From Arenimonas terrae (GTDB lineage: Bacteria; Pseudomonadota; Gammaproteobacteria; Xanthomonadales; Xanthomonadaceae), in the NCBI RefSeq assembly GCF_006265115.1, contig NZ_SMDR01000002.1, forward strand, positions 185,743 through 249,742: 64,000 nucleotides of DNA, given 5' to 3'. Both the position numbers and the translations under genes were made by a program. This document shows, piece after piece, positions 42,559-52,045 of this stretch; position 1 is the stretch's first letter, and the number at the start of each line of letters is the position of its first letter. The notes under the pieces were generated by a model that saw nothing but the letters and a program-made list of their open reading frames with translations, was not told where the DNA came from and did not search any database.

Positions 42559-44004
42559 ATGACGCTGGACAACAAGGCAGAAACCTACAACGACAAGGTC
42601 GTGCTGCAGTTCGCGGTGATGACCGTGGTCTGGGGCGTGGTCGGCATGCTGGTGGGGGTGCTGATCGCCGCCCAGCTGTACTGGCCGGCCCTGAACTTCG
42701 ACACCGCCTGGCTGAGCTTCGGCCGGCTGCGGCCGCTGCACACCAATGCGGTGATCTTCGCCTTCGGCGGCTGCGCGCTGTTCTCGACCAGCCTGTACGT
42801 GGTCCAGCGCACCTGCCATGTGCGGCTGATCTCGGACCGGCTCGCGGCCTTCGTGTTCTGGGGCTGGCAGGCGGTGATCGTGGCCGCGGCCGTCACCCTG
42901 CCGCTGGGTTACACGCAGGGCAAGGAATACGCCGAGCTGGCCTGGCCGATCGACGTGCTGATCACCCTGGTCTGGGTGGCCTACCTGTGGCTGTTCGTCG
43001 GCACCATCATGAAGCGGCGCGTGAAGCACATCTTCGTCGCCAACTGGTTCTACGGCGCCTTCATCATCGCGGTCGCCCTGCTGCACGTGGTGAACTCGCT
43101 GGCGATCCCGGCCGGCCCGATGCACAGCTACCCGGTCTACTCGGGCGCGGTGGATGCGATGGTGCAGTGGTGGTACGGGCACAACGCGGTCGGCTTCTTC
43201 CTGACCGCGGGTTTCCTGGGAATGATGTATTACTTCGTGCCGCGCCGGGTCGAGCGGCCGATCTACAGCTACCGCCTGTCGATCGTGCACTTCTGGGCCC
43301 TGATCGCCATCTACATGTGGGCCGGCCCGCACCACCTGCACTACACCGCCCTGCCCGACTGGGTGCAGAGCGTGGGCATGGTGTTCTCGCTGATCCTGCT
43401 GGCTCCCAGCTGGGGCGGCGCGATCAACGGCGTGATGACGCTTTCGGGCGCCTGGCACAAGCTGCGTACCGACCCGATCCTGAAGTTCCTGATCGTCGCC
43501 ATCTCGTTCTACATGATGAGCACCTTCGAGGGGCCGATGATGTCGATCAAGACCGTCAACGCCCTGAGCCACTACACCGACTGGACCATCGGCCACGTGC
43601 ACTCCGGCGCGCTGGGCTGGGTGGCGATGATCTCGATCGGCTCGATCTACATGGTCATCCCGCGCTGCCTGGGCCTGAAGGAAATGGCCTCGCTGAAGAT
43701 GATCGACCAGCACTTCTGGGTGCACACGATCGGCGTGGTGCTCTACACCGTCTCCATGTGGATCGCCGGCATCGGCCAGGGCCTGATGGCCCGCGCCAGC
43801 AACCCGGACGGCACGCTGACCTATGCCTTCGTCGAGATCGTCAAGTTCAACTATCCCTACTACCTGATCCGCTTCCTGGGCGGCGCCCTGGTGGTGGCCG
43901 GCATGCTGATCATGGTGGCGAACGTGGTGCGCACCTTCAAGCAGGCGCGCGGCCTGGTGGAAACGCCGGTCCTGAAACCGGCGGCTGAAGCCGGCCACGC
44001 CTGA
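42559..44004 (+). CDS. ccoN: cbb3-type cytochrome c oxidase subunit I
   Basis: The 481-residue catalytic subunit reduces O2 with high affinity. About 12 membrane helices carry the histidine ligands ([54 protein letters not shown]). The length and segment order match CcoN. A GAGG ribosome site precedes ATG 42559. It is the first gene of a ten-gene operon running to 51.3 kb with overlaps throughout. Confidence 0.98.
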   Translation: MTLDNKAETYNDKVVLQFAVMTVVWGVVGMLVGVLIAAQLYWPALNFDTAWLSFGRLRPLHTNAVIFAFGGCALFSTSLYVVQRTCHVRLISDRLAAFVFWGWQAVIVAAAVTLPLGYTQGKEYAELAWPIDVLITLVWVAYLWLFVGTIMKRRVKHIFVANWFYGAFIIAVALLHVVNSLAIPAGPMHSYPVYSGAVDAMVQWWYGHNAVGFFLTAGFLGMMYYFVPRRVERPIYSYRLSIVHFWALIAIYMWAGPHHLHYTALPDWVQSVGMVFSLILLAPSWGGAINGVMTLSGAWHKLRTDPILKFLIVAISFYMMSTFEGPMMSIKTVNALSHYTDWTIGHVHSGALGWVAMISIGSIYMVIPRCLGLKEMASLKMIDQHFWVHTIGVVLYTVSMWIAGIGQGLMARASNPDGTLTYAFVEIVKFNYPYYLIRFLGGALVVAGMLIMVANVVRTFKQARGLVETPVLKPAAEAGHA

Positions 44005-44014
44005 GGACCCCGAC

Positions 44015-44620
44015 ATGAGCCACGAAAAAATCGAGACAAACATCGGCTGGATGGCGATCCTGATCGCCGTCGTCATCTCCTTCGGCGGCCTGGCCGAGAT
44101 CGTGCCGCTGATGTACCAGGCCGAGGCGATCAAGCCCCTGCCCGGCGTCAAGCCCTACGACGCCCTGGCCCTGGCCGGCCGCGACATCTACGTGCGCGAG
44201 GGCTGCTACAACTGCCACTCGCAGATGGTGCGCACGCTGCGCCACGAGACCGAGCGCTACGGCCACTATTCGCTGGCCGGCGAATCGGTGTACGACCGGC
44301 CGTTCCAGTGGGGCAGCAAGCGCACCGGCCCGGACCTGGCGCGTATCGGCGGGCGTTATTCCGACGACTGGCACCGCGTGCACCTGATGAATCCGCGCGA
44401 CCTGGTGCCGGTGTCGAACATGCCGGCCTATCCCTGGCTGGCCGAGGCGCCGGTAAGCGCCAAGGTCGTCCAGCGCAACATGCGCGCGCTGCAGCGCATC
44501 GGCGACCCCTACACCGACGAAGAGATCGAAGGCGCCGCCGCCGCGGTCGCCGGCAAGTCCGAACTCGACGCCCTCGTCCACTACCTGCAGGGCCTGGGCA
44601 AACAGGCTCCCAAAGGCTGA
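44015..44620 (+). CDS. ccoO: cbb3 oxidase monoheme subunit II
   Basis: The 201-residue membrane-anchored monoheme cytochrome c has one N-terminal helix (about 12-32) and the heme site CYNCH at residues 64-68, with the family context [16 protein letters not shown]. The methionine ligand region is NMPAYPWL. Size is standard. It follows ccoN after 10 bp. Confidence 0.97.
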   Translation: MSHEKIETNIGWMAILIAVVISFGGLAEIVPLMYQAEAIKPLPGVKPYDALALAGRDIYVREGCYNCHSQMVRTLRHETERYGHYSLAGESVYDRPFQWGSKRTGPDLARIGGRYSDDWHRVHLMNPRDLVPVSNMPAYPWLAEAPVSAKVVQRNMRALQRIGDPYTDEEIEGAAAAVAGKSELDALVHYLQGLGKQAPKG

Positions 44621-44623
44621 CCC

Positions 44624-44764
44624 ATGATCGCCGGAATCGTCACCGTCATCCTGCTGCTCGCCTTCCTCGGCGGCACCGCCTGGGCCTTCAGCGCCAAGCG
44701 CAAGCCCGAGTTCGACGCCGCCGCCCGCCTTCCCCTCGAAGACCAGAACGAGAACCTCCCATGA
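44624..44764 (+). CDS. ccoQ: cbb3 oxidase small subunit CcoQ
   Basis: The 46-residue protein begins MIAGIVTVILLLAFLGGTAW, a single membrane helix, followed by the typical SAKRKPEFDAAARLPL tail. CcoQ stabilises the cbb3 complex. It starts 3 bp after the ccoO stop and overlaps the ccoP start as ATGA. It is short but fits position and motif. Confidence 0.92.
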   Translation: MIAGIVTVILLLAFLGGTAWAFSAKRKPEFDAAARLPLEDQNENLP

Positions 44765-45678
44765 GCCGCGGCTGGTCCATCTATGTCATCGCCCTGGTCG
44801 TCCTGAACATCGTCGCCACGGTGTGGCTGCTGTGGTGGACGTCGCGCCGCCCGAAGGGTGGCCCGGATCCTTCGTCCACCACCGGCCACGTCTGGGACGG
44901 CGACCTGACCGAGTACAACAAGCCGCTGCCCAAGTGGTGGATCAACCTGTTCTACATCACCATCGTCTTCTCGATCGGCTACCTGGCCTGGTACCCGGGC
45001 ATGGGCAACCTGGCGGGCTGGTCGGGCTGGACCTCGGCCGGCGAGCATGACCAGGACAAGGCCGCGGCCGACGCGAAGCTGGCCGAAGCCTTCCGCGCCT
45101 ACGAGGGCCAGCCGATCGACCGGATCGCGCAGGATCCGAAGGCGGTCGCCTTCGGCGCGGCGATCTTCGCCAACAACTGCGCGATGTGCCACGGCTCGGA
45201 CGCGCGCGGCGCCAAGGGGTATCCCAACCTCACCGACGCCGACTGGCTGTGGGGCGGCACGCCCGACCAGATCCTGACCACCGTGCTGCAGGGCCGGCAG
45301 GCGGCGATGCCGCCGCTGGCGGCGGCGATCGGCGGCGATGTCGGCGTGACCGAAGTGGCGGCCTACGTGCAGAGCCTGTCCGGCATCAAGGCCGACCCGG
45401 CGCTAGCGGCCGCGGGCAAGACGCGCTTCGGCGGCGTCTGCGCGGCCTGCCACGGCGTGGACGGCAAGGGCAATCCGGCGCTCGGCGCGCCCAACCTCAC
45501 CGACCGGACGTGGCTGTACGGCAGCGATTTCGCCACGATCCGCGAAGCGGTGACGCTCGGCCGCGCCGGCATGATGCCGGCGCACGAACCGATCATCGGC
45601 GAGACCCGTTCGCGCCTGGCCGCGGCCTATGTCTGGTCGCTGTCGCACCCGGCCGCCGGCCAGGACGATTCGCCATGA
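44761..45678 (+). CDS. ccoP: cbb3 oxidase diheme subunit III
   Basis: The 305-residue diheme cytochrome c has two N-terminal helices (about 7-27 and 58-78), the conserved linker WDGDLTEYNKPLPKWW, and heme sites CAMCH (140-144) and CAACH (227-231). It accepts electrons from soluble cytochrome c. Starts in an ATGA overlap with ccoQ. Confidence 0.97.
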   Translation: MSRGWSIYVIALVVLNIVATVWLLWWTSRRPKGGPDPSSTTGHVWDGDLTEYNKPLPKWWINLFYITIVFSIGYLAWYPGMGNLAGWSGWTSAGEHDQDKAAADAKLAEAFRAYEGQPIDRIAQDPKAVAFGAAIFANNCAMCHGSDARGAKGYPNLTDADWLWGGTPDQILTTVLQGRQAAMPPLAAAIGGDVGVTEVAAYVQSLSGIKADPALAAAGKTRFGGVCAACHGVDGKGNPALGAPNLTDRTWLYGSDFATIREAVTLGRAGMMPAHEPIIGETRSRLAAAYVWSLSHPAAGQDDSP

Positions 45679-45971
45679 CCGAACGCGCCAGCGCGGCGTT
45701 CGACCACCCGCCCCGACCGCTCGCGCAGCGGCTCGGGGCGATCCTTTGGCCGAGCTTCTTCGCGGCCGGCGTCGCGACCATGGTGTTCTTCGCCTTCGTC
45801 GACCCGGTCGACCTGGCGGCGATGACCTTCCCGCAGTTCGAGATCACCCGCGGCGTCGGCTACACGATCGGCTTCTTCATGTTCTGGGCCTGCACCGCCA
45901 GCGCCAGCCTGTTCACCTGGATCCTGCTGCGCCCGGCGAGCCGGTTCAACCGCCCGCTGCCGGAGGACTGA
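45675..45971 (+). CDS. Small two-helix membrane protein of the cco operon
   Basis: The 98-residue protein has two hydrophobic helices (about 22-45 and 62-87, VGYTIGFFMFWACTASASLF). It overlaps the ccoP stop by ATGA and precedes ccoG by 4 bp. I do not recognise a named family. Position and coupling suggest an accessory factor of the cbb3 oxidase. Confidence 0.8.
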   Translation: MTERASAAFDHPPRPLAQRLGAILWPSFFAAGVATMVFFAFVDPVDLAAMTFPQFEITRGVGYTIGFFMFWACTASASLFTWILLRPASRFNRPLPED

Positions 45972-45975
45972 GCCG

Positions 45976-47526
45976 ATGGCCGGAAAAATCCCGCTGCAGG
46001 TCGTGGACGAGGTCTCGCTCTACGTTTCCGAGAAGAAGGTCTACCCGCGCGAGCAGGACGGCCGTTTCCAGCGGCTGCGCAAGGCTGCGGTGATCTGGCT
46101 GCTGGGCATGTACTACGGCTTCGCGTGGCTGCAGTGGGACGACCGCCAGGCGGTGCTGTGGGACCTGCCGGCGCGCAAGTTCTACGTGTTCGGCCTGGTG
46201 TTCTGGCCGCAGGACTTCTTCTACCTGGCCCTGCTGCTGATCATGGCGGGCCTGTCGCTGTTCTTCTTCACCGCGATTGCCGGGCGACTGTGGTGCGGCT
46301 ACGCCTGTCCGCAGACGGTGTGGACCGAAGTTTTCCTGTGGATGGAGCGCTGGGCGGAAGGCGACCGCAACAGGCAGATGAAGCTCGACGCCGGCCCCTG
46401 GACCCGCAACAAATGGCTGCGCAAGAGCGCCAAGCACACGATGTGGCTGGTGTTCGCGCTGTGGACCGGCTTCACCTTCGTCGGCTACTTCACCCCCATC
46501 CGCGACCTGGCCGAACGCGCCTGGCCCTTCGCCTGGGGCGGCTGGGAAACCTTCTGGGTGCTGTTCTACGCGCTGGCGACCTGGGGCAATGCCGGTTTCC
46601 TGCGCGAGCAGGTCTGCAAGTACATGTGCCCCTATGCGCGCTTCCAGAGCGCGATGTTCGACCGCAACACGCTGATCGTGGCCTACGACCTGCGCCGCGG
46701 CGAATCGCGCGGCGCCCGCCGCAAGGGCAGCCTGGCCAGCGTGCTCGAGCGCGCCCGCGGGCTGCTGCCGGTGGACGTCGCCACCAGCGCGGTGGTCGCC
46801 GCCGCCCAGCACCGCAGCGCTGCCGACCTGCAGGCCGGCGCGCGCGCCACCACCGGCCTGGTGGTGGACGCGCCCAGCGGCCTGGTGGCTGCGCCGGTGG
46901 TGGCTTCACCGGAAGACCTCGGCGACTGCATCGACTGCACCCTGTGCGTGCAGGTCTGCCCCACCGGCATCGACATCCGCAATGGCCTGCAGTACGAGTG
47001 CATCGCCTGCGGCGCCTGCGTGGACGCCTGCGATTCGATCATGGACAAGATGGGCTATCCGCGTGGGCTGATCCGCAACACCACCCAGAACGCGCTGGAA
47101 GGCAAACGCTCGCGGGTGATCCGGCCGCGCGTGCTGATCTACGGCGCGCTACTGCTGGCGGTGTTCGCCGGCTTCGTGTTCGGCATCCTCAACCGCACGC
47201 CGCTGATCCTGGACGTGATGCGCGACCGCAACGCGCTCTACCGCACCGCCGCCGACGGCAGCATCGAAAACGGCTACACGCTGCGCATCGTCAACAAGGA
47301 CGTCGCGCCGCGCGTGTTCACCGTTCGTATCGAAGGCCCGGACGGCATCGTGCTGGTCGAGGCCGGCGCCACCCATCCCGCCGCGGCCGAAGAAGTGCTG
47401 ACGGTGCCGGTGACCCTGCGCGCGCCGGCAGGCGTCGCGAAGGGTCGCATCGACCTGCGCGTGATCGTGGAATCGGACGCCGGCGTGAAGGCGGTCGAGG
47501 AAACCCGCTTCTTCGGGCCGTTCTGA
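45976..47526 (+). CDS. ccoG: CcoG, ferredoxin-domain cbb3 assembly protein
   Basis: The 516-residue membrane protein has four to five helices, two [4Fe-4S] motifs (CIDCTLCVQVCPTG and CIACGACVDACDS) and a C-terminal Ig-like periplasmic domain. CcoG is a copper-reducing factor needed for cbb3 maturation. It is longer than usual: roughly 55-60 extra, Ala-rich residues lie between RRGESRGARRKG (about 237-248) and GDCIDC (about 316), where most members have a short loop. Overlaps ccoH by TGATG. Confidence 0.94.
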   Translation: MAGKIPLQVVDEVSLYVSEKKVYPREQDGRFQRLRKAAVIWLLGMYYGFAWLQWDDRQAVLWDLPARKFYVFGLVFWPQDFFYLALLLIMAGLSLFFFTAIAGRLWCGYACPQTVWTEVFLWMERWAEGDRNRQMKLDAGPWTRNKWLRKSAKHTMWLVFALWTGFTFVGYFTPIRDLAERAWPFAWGGWETFWVLFYALATWGNAGFLREQVCKYMCPYARFQSAMFDRNTLIVAYDLRRGESRGARRKGSLASVLERARGLLPVDVATSAVVAAAQHRSAADLQAGARATTGLVVDAPSGLVAAPVVASPEDLGDCIDCTLCVQVCPTGIDIRNGLQYECIACGACVDACDSIMDKMGYPRGLIRNTTQNALEGKRSRVIRPRVLIYGALLLAVFAGFVFGILNRTPLILDVMRDRNALYRTAADGSIENGYTLRIVNKDVAPRVFTVRIEGPDGIVLVEAGATHPAAAEEVLTVPVTLRAPAGVAKGRIDLRVIVESDAGVKAVEETRFFGPF

Positions 47527-48020
47527 TGCCGGACCCGCGAACCGAACGCAGGTTCAACCCGGTCGTCTGGCTGGTGGTCGGCATTCCGGTCGCCACCGTC
47601 GTCGCCGGCATCTGGACCCTGATGCTGGCCGCTGGCGACAGCGCCACCGACGCCCATCCCGACGCCGTGCGGCGCATGGCCCAGGTGCAGCAGGCGTCCA
47701 CCGACGCCGACGAGACCGCGGCCCGCGAAGGCCTGACCGCCCGGGTCCGGATCGGCCGTGACCAGGTGCTGGTCAGCGTGCTGCCCACCGCCGGCACCCG
47801 CGCGCCGGTCTTGATGCTGCGCCATCCGATCGAATCCAGCCTCGACCGCGCGCTGGCGCTGTCGCCGAATCCCGGCGGCTGGCGTTCCGGCGAAAGCCTG
47901 GCCGCGGCGCACGGCTGGCAGCTGCAGCTGGTGGCGGCCGACGGCCGCTGGCGCCTGGTCGGGCGCTATCGCCCGGGCGATACCGAGCTGGTGCTGCGCC
48001 CGGCGCTGGCGCCGCCATGA
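47526..48020 (+). CDS. ccoH: CcoH/FixH-family cbb3 assembly protein
   Basis: The 164-residue protein has one N-terminal membrane helix (about 12-36, VVWLVVGIPVATVVAGIWT) and a periplasmic domain with the FixH-like ending LRHPIESSLDRAL through GDTELVLRP. It works with CcoI in assembly of the oxidase. It overlaps ccoG (TGATG) and ccoI (ATGA). Confidence 0.88.
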   Translation: MPDPRTERRFNPVVWLVVGIPVATVVAGIWTLMLAAGDSATDAHPDAVRRMAQVQQASTDADETAAREGLTARVRIGRDQVLVSVLPTAGTRAPVLMLRHPIESSLDRALALSPNPGGWRSGESLAAAHGWQLQLVAADGRWRLVGRYRPGDTELVLRPALAPP

Positions 48021-50392
48021 ACCGCGCGCTCGACACCGGCTGCTTCCACTGCGGCGAAGCGCTGCCGACGGCACCGGTGCGCGTGACCCTGGACGGCGCG
48101 GTGCAGTCGGTCTGCTGCGAAGGCTGCGCCGCGGCGGCCGCCTGGATCCGCGACGCCGGCCTGGGCGACTACTACCGGCTGCGCCAGACGCAGGGCCCGC
48201 GCGTGGCGGCCGATGCCGTGGACTTCGCCGCCTGGGACCGCGAGGACGTGCTGGCCGGCCATGCCGTCACCCTGCCCGAGGGCCGCGAGATCACCGTCGT
48301 GGTCGAAGGCCTGCGCTGCGCCGCCTGCGCCTGGCTGGTGGACCGCGCGCTCAGCCGCGAGCCCGGCGTGCGCTCGGTGGTGGCCAATGCCGTCACCGGT
48401 CGTGTGCGCATCGGCTGGGACCCGACGCGGACCCTTCTCTCTACGGTGCTTTCGCGCCTGTCCGCCCTGGGCTACCGCCCGCACCTGGCCCGCGGCGACG
48501 CCGCCGAGCGCGAGCGCCGGCGCGAACGCAACCGCTTGATCGCCCGCCTGGGCGTGGCCGCGCTCGGCGCGACGCAGGCGATGATGTTCGCCGAAGCGCT
48601 GTACCTGGACACCGCCGGCGAGATGTCGCTGGCCACGCGCGACTTCTTCCGCTGGATCACCTTCCTGGTCGCGACGCCGGTGGTGTTCTATTCGGGCTGG
48701 CCCTTCCTGGCGGGCATGTGGGTGGAGCTGAAGCACCGCCGCCCCGGCATGGATACGCTGGTGGGCAGTTCGGTGCTGTTGGCCTACGTCGCCAGCCTGG
48801 TCGAGACGCTGCGCGGGGGCGCCCAGGTCTGGTTCGACGCGGCGGTGATGTTCGTGCTGTTCCTGCTCGCGGCGCGCTTCCTCGAGCTGATGGCGCGGCG
48901 CCAGGCCAGCGCGCGCCTGGACACGCTGGCGCGCGCGCAGCCCGCGCTGGCCTGGCGCCTGACGGCCGCGGGACGCGAACAGGTGCCGGTCACCGCGCTG
49001 ATGCCCGGCGACCGCGTACATATCAGCGCCGGCGATGTGGTGCCGGCCGACGGCGAACTCCTGGACGCGCCGACCCAGGTGGACGAGTCGCTGCTCACCG
49101 GCGAATCGGTGCCGGTGCCGAAAGCCCCGGGCGACGCCCTTTATGCCGGCAGCCTGTGCCGCGAATGCCCGGCGACCCTGCGCGTGCAGCACACCGGCAG
49201 CCGCACCCGACTGTCGCAGCTGGCGCGCACGGTAGAACGCGCGCAGGCGCAGCGCCCGCGCGTCGCGCGGCTGGCCGATGCGGTGGCGACGCGGTTCGTG
49301 AGCGCGCTGTTCGTGGTGGCGGTCGGCGTGTTCGCCTACTGGTACGGCGCCGCACCCGAGCGCGCCTTCGAGATCGCGCTGGCAGTGCTGATCGTCAGCT
49401 GCCCCTGTGCGCTGGCGCTGGCGGTGCCGGCGGCGCTGGCCAGCGCGCACGGCGCCCTGTCGCGTCGAGGCGTGCTGGTGCTGGGCGCGGACGCGCTCGA
49501 CAGCCTGGCCGACGTGGACACCGCCCTGCTCGACAAGACCGGCACCCTGAGCCTGGGCCAGCCGCGGCTGCTGGCGGCGACCGCACTCGACGGCGGCGAC
49601 GCCGAACCCTGGCGCCGCATCGCCGCGGCGCTCGAACACGGCGCGCGGCACCCGTTCGCCGCGGCCTTCGACGTGGCCGGTGTCGCTCCCGCCGAGGGCG
49701 TGCGCACGGTGCCGGGCCAGGGCATCGAAGGCCAGATCGACGGAACCACCTGGCGGCTCGGCCAGGCCGGCTTTGCCGCCGGCCGCGACGACGACGGCGC
49801 GCTCTGGCTCGGCGACGGCCAGCGCGCCGCGGCCCGCTTCGTGCTCGCCGATCCGCTGCGCCCCGAGGCCGTCGCCGTCATCGCCACGCTGAAATCGCTC
49901 GGCATCACGCCGCGCATCGTCAGCGGCGACGGCGCCGCCGCCGTGGCGGACATCGCCGCGGCGCTGGGCGTCGACGACGCCCGCGCGCGCCAGTCGCCGG
50001 AGGACAAGCTGGCCGCGGTGCGCGCGCTGCAGGCCGCGGGCCACCGCGTCCTGGCGGTGGGCGACGGCATCAACGACGGCCCGCTGCTGGCCGGCGCCGA
50101 TGTGTCGGTGGCGATGGCTGCCGGTGCGCCGCTGGCCCAGCGCGCCGCCGACCTGGTGCTGACCGGCGCCTCGCTGGGGCGCATTCCCGAAGCCATCGTG
50201 CTGGCCCGTCGCACCCGCACGATCATCCGCCAGAACCTGGGCTGGGCCCTGGCCTACAATCTGCTCGCCCTGCCGTTCGCGGCGATGGGCGGGGTGACGC
50301 CGGGGCTGGCCGCGCTGGGCATGGCCGCGTCGTCCCTGGGGGTCACCGCCAACGCGCTGCGCCTGGGCCGGGAGCCCAAGACCGTCGAATGA
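48017..50392 (+). CDS. ccoI: CcoI/FixI copper-transporting P1B ATPase
   Basis: The 791-residue ATPase has an N-terminal cysteine-rich segment (CFHCGE, CCEGC), a metal-binding domain with GLRCAACAWLVD, the transport motif VSCPCALALAVP, the phosphorylation site DKTGTLSLG, and GDGINDGPLL. CcoI-type pumps export copper for cbb3 assembly. It overlaps both ccoH and ccoS. Confidence 0.96.
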   Translation: MNRALDTGCFHCGEALPTAPVRVTLDGAVQSVCCEGCAAAAAWIRDAGLGDYYRLRQTQGPRVAADAVDFAAWDREDVLAGHAVTLPEGREITVVVEGLRCAACAWLVDRALSREPGVRSVVANAVTGRVRIGWDPTRTLLSTVLSRLSALGYRPHLARGDAAERERRRERNRLIARLGVAALGATQAMMFAEALYLDTAGEMSLATRDFFRWITFLVATPVVFYSGWPFLAGMWVELKHRRPGMDTLVGSSVLLAYVASLVETLRGGAQVWFDAAVMFVLFLLAARFLELMARRQASARLDTLARAQPALAWRLTAAGREQVPVTALMPGDRVHISAGDVVPADGELLDAPTQVDESLLTGESVPVPKAPGDALYAGSLCRECPATLRVQHTGSRTRLSQLARTVERAQAQRPRVARLADAVATRFVSALFVVAVGVFAYWYGAAPERAFEIALAVLIVSCPCALALAVPAALASAHGALSRRGVLVLGADALDSLADVDTALLDKTGTLSLGQPRLLAATALDGGDAEPWRRIAAALEHGARHPFAAAFDVAGVAPAEGVRTVPGQGIEGQIDGTTWRLGQAGFAAGRDDDGALWLGDGQRAAARFVLADPLRPEAVAVIATLKSLGITPRIVSGDGAAAVADIAAALGVDDARARQSPEDKLAAVRALQAAGHRVLAVGDGINDGPLLAGADVSVAMAAGAPLAQRAADLVLTGASLGRIPEAIVLARRTRTIIRQNLGWALAYNLLALPFAAMGGVTPGLAALGMAASSLGVTANALRLGREPKTVE

Positions 50393-50565
50393 ACATCCTG
50401 CTCGCCCTGGTGCCGATCTCGCTGCTGCTGCTGCTCGCGGCGATCCTGGCCTTCCTGTGGGCGGTACGCCGCGGCCAGTTCGACGACCTCGACACGCCGG
50501 CGCTGGACATGCTCGGCGACGACGAACGTCCTGCGCCCGCGCCCGACGCCGAAGACCGGACCTGA
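50389..50565 (+). CDS. ccoS: CcoS cbb3 assembly protein
   Basis: The 58-residue protein has one N-terminal helix (about 4-26) followed by AVRRGQFDDLDTPALDML, the FixS/CcoS signature. It is required for heme/copper incorporation in other bacteria. Starts in an ATGA overlap with ccoI; its stop overlaps the next ATG (TGATG). Confidence 0.94.
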   Translation: MNILLALVPISLLLLLAAILAFLWAVRRGQFDDLDTPALDMLGDDERPAPAPDAEDRT

Positions 50566-51284
50566 TGCCGGTCGACCTGCTCACCCTCACGGCCGCGCTG
50601 CTGACCGGGCTGATGGGCGGCCTGCACTGCGCGGCGATGTGCGGCGGCATCGCCACCGGCCTGGCGGCGCAGCATCCGCGCGGCGGCCTGGCCACGGCGG
50701 TCGCGCTCAACGGCGGGCGCATCCTCGGCTACACGCTGGCCGGCGCCATCGTCGGCGGCTTCGGCGGCGGTCTGCTGGCGCTCGCCCGTTCCGACGGGCT
50801 GGCGGTGGCGCTGCGGGTGGCGATGGGCGCGGTGCTGCTGCTGGTCGCGGCGCGGCTGCTCTGGCCGCAGCGGCTGGGAGCACTCGGCAAGGCCGGCGCC
50901 TGGCTGTGGCGGAAACTGCAGCCGGTGCAGGCGCGGGTGCTGCCGTCGTCCGGGCCGCTGCGTCCGTGGGTGCAGGGTCTGTTCTGGGGCTGGCTGCCCT
51001 GTGGCCTGTCCACGACGGTGCTGGCGGCGGCCTGGCTGGAAGCGGACGCGCTGCACGCCGCGCTGCTGATGCTGGCCTTCGGCCTCGGCACCACCGCGAC
51101 GATGATCCCGCTCACCTGGAGCGGCGCACGCCTCGGCAGTTTGTTGGCGCGGCGCGGCTGGCGCGTGGCCGCCGCGGCGCTGGTGGCCGCGGCCGGCCTG
51201 CTGACGATGCTGGGACCCTGGCTGGCGGCGCAGCCGGCCCTGCATTCGGTGCTCGAGGCGTTGGGCTGCCGGTCCCTGCCCTGA
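50565..51284 (+). CDS. TauE/SafE-like membrane protein at the end of the cco operon
   Basis: The 239-residue protein has about six helices and the motif GGLHCAAMCGGIATGL near the start, with a second half GWLPCGLSTTVLAAAW. This is the DsbD/TauE-related membrane protein often placed after ccoS. It may help copper or sulfur chemistry in oxidase assembly; the exact role is unknown. It closes the cco operon, 15 bp before the convergent FNR gene. Confidence 0.87.
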   Translation: MPVDLLTLTAALLTGLMGGLHCAAMCGGIATGLAAQHPRGGLATAVALNGGRILGYTLAGAIVGGFGGGLLALARSDGLAVALRVAMGAVLLLVAARLLWPQRLGALGKAGAWLWRKLQPVQARVLPSSGPLRPWVQGLFWGWLPCGLSTTVLAAAWLEADALHAALLMLAFGLGTTATMIPLTWSGARLGSLLARRGWRVAAAALVAAAGLLTMLGPWLAAQPALHSVLEALGCRSLP

Positions 51285-51299
51285 AGGTCGACGCCTCGG

Positions 51300-52037
51300 T
51301 CAATCCCTGGCGGCGACCGGATGCACCAGGGCTTCGAGCCGCACCGCATCGAGGATCTTCAGCTGGCGGCCGCGCACGGCGATGATGCCGTCGTCCTGCA
51401 GCTTGGTCAGGGTGCGGCTGACGGTTTCGATCACCATGCCCAGGTAGCTGGCGATGTCCTCGCGGCTCATCGGCAGCATGAACATGTCGGCCGGGCGGCC
51501 GAGCAGCTTGTAGCGTTCCGACAGGCCGTGCAGGAACAGCGCCATGCGCTCGTTGGCGTGGCGCCGTCCCAGCATCTCCATGTGGCCCTGGTCGCGGTTG
51601 ATGCCCTGGCCGATGATGCGCAGCAGCTGGTGCTGCAGGCCGGGCACCTGCGAGCAGATGTGCTCGAGCTGGCCCAGCGGGATCTCGCAGACGGTGGCGC
51701 GGGTCAGGGCCTCGGCCTCGCAGGCGTGTTCGCCGCGGCCCAGCGCATCCAGGCCCATCAGCTCGCCCGGCAGGTGGAAACCGATGACCTGCTGATCGCC
51801 GTCCTGGTTGGTGGCGACGGTCTTAAACGCGCCTTCGCGCGCGACGTACAGCGAGGCCAGCGCCTGGCCGGCGCGGAACAGGGTTTCGCCCTGCTCCAGC
51901 GGACGCCGGTTGCGGACGATGTCGTCCAGCCGGTGCAGGTCGTCACCGCCGATGCCGGCCGGAAGGCACAGCACCTGCAGCGAACACTGCGCGCAGCTGC
52001 GGCGCAGGCCTTCGAGGTCGAGCCCGTCGGCGGCCAT
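51300..52037 (-). CDS. FNR/Anr-family oxygen-sensing regulator (copy 2)
   Basis: The 245-residue Crp/FNR protein has C15, C18, C24 (CAQCSLQVLC) and C117 (TVCEIP), the complete [4Fe-4S] set, with spacing like E. coli FNR. The sensor domain has GFHLPGELMGLDALG, and the recognition helix is VIETVSRTLTKL (E-X2-S-R). It follows the S9 peptidase gene by 8 bp on the same strand, so it may be cotranscribed with it, and converges with the cco operon. It is a second candidate regulator for the FNR-type boxes. No such box lies in front of it. Confidence 0.94.
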   Translation of the reverse strand: MAADGLDLEGLRRSCAQCSLQVLCLPAGIGGDDLHRLDDIVRNRRPLEQGETLFRAGQALASLYVAREGAFKTVATNQDGDQQVIGFHLPGELMGLDALGRGEHACEAEALTRATVCEIPLGQLEHICSQVPGLQHQLLRIIGQGINRDQGHMEMLGRRHANERMALFLHGLSERYKLLGRPADMFMLPMSREDIASYLGMVIETVSRTLTKLQDDGIIAVRGRQLKILDAVRLEALVHPVAARD

Positions 52038-52045
52038 GTCCGCGC

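Noticed and set aside
18037-52037. Idea that the island is a recent horizontal transfer
   Set aside because: Codon use and GC richness look the same as in the flanking housekeeping genes, and no mobility genes or flanking repeats were seen; older transfer cannot be excluded.
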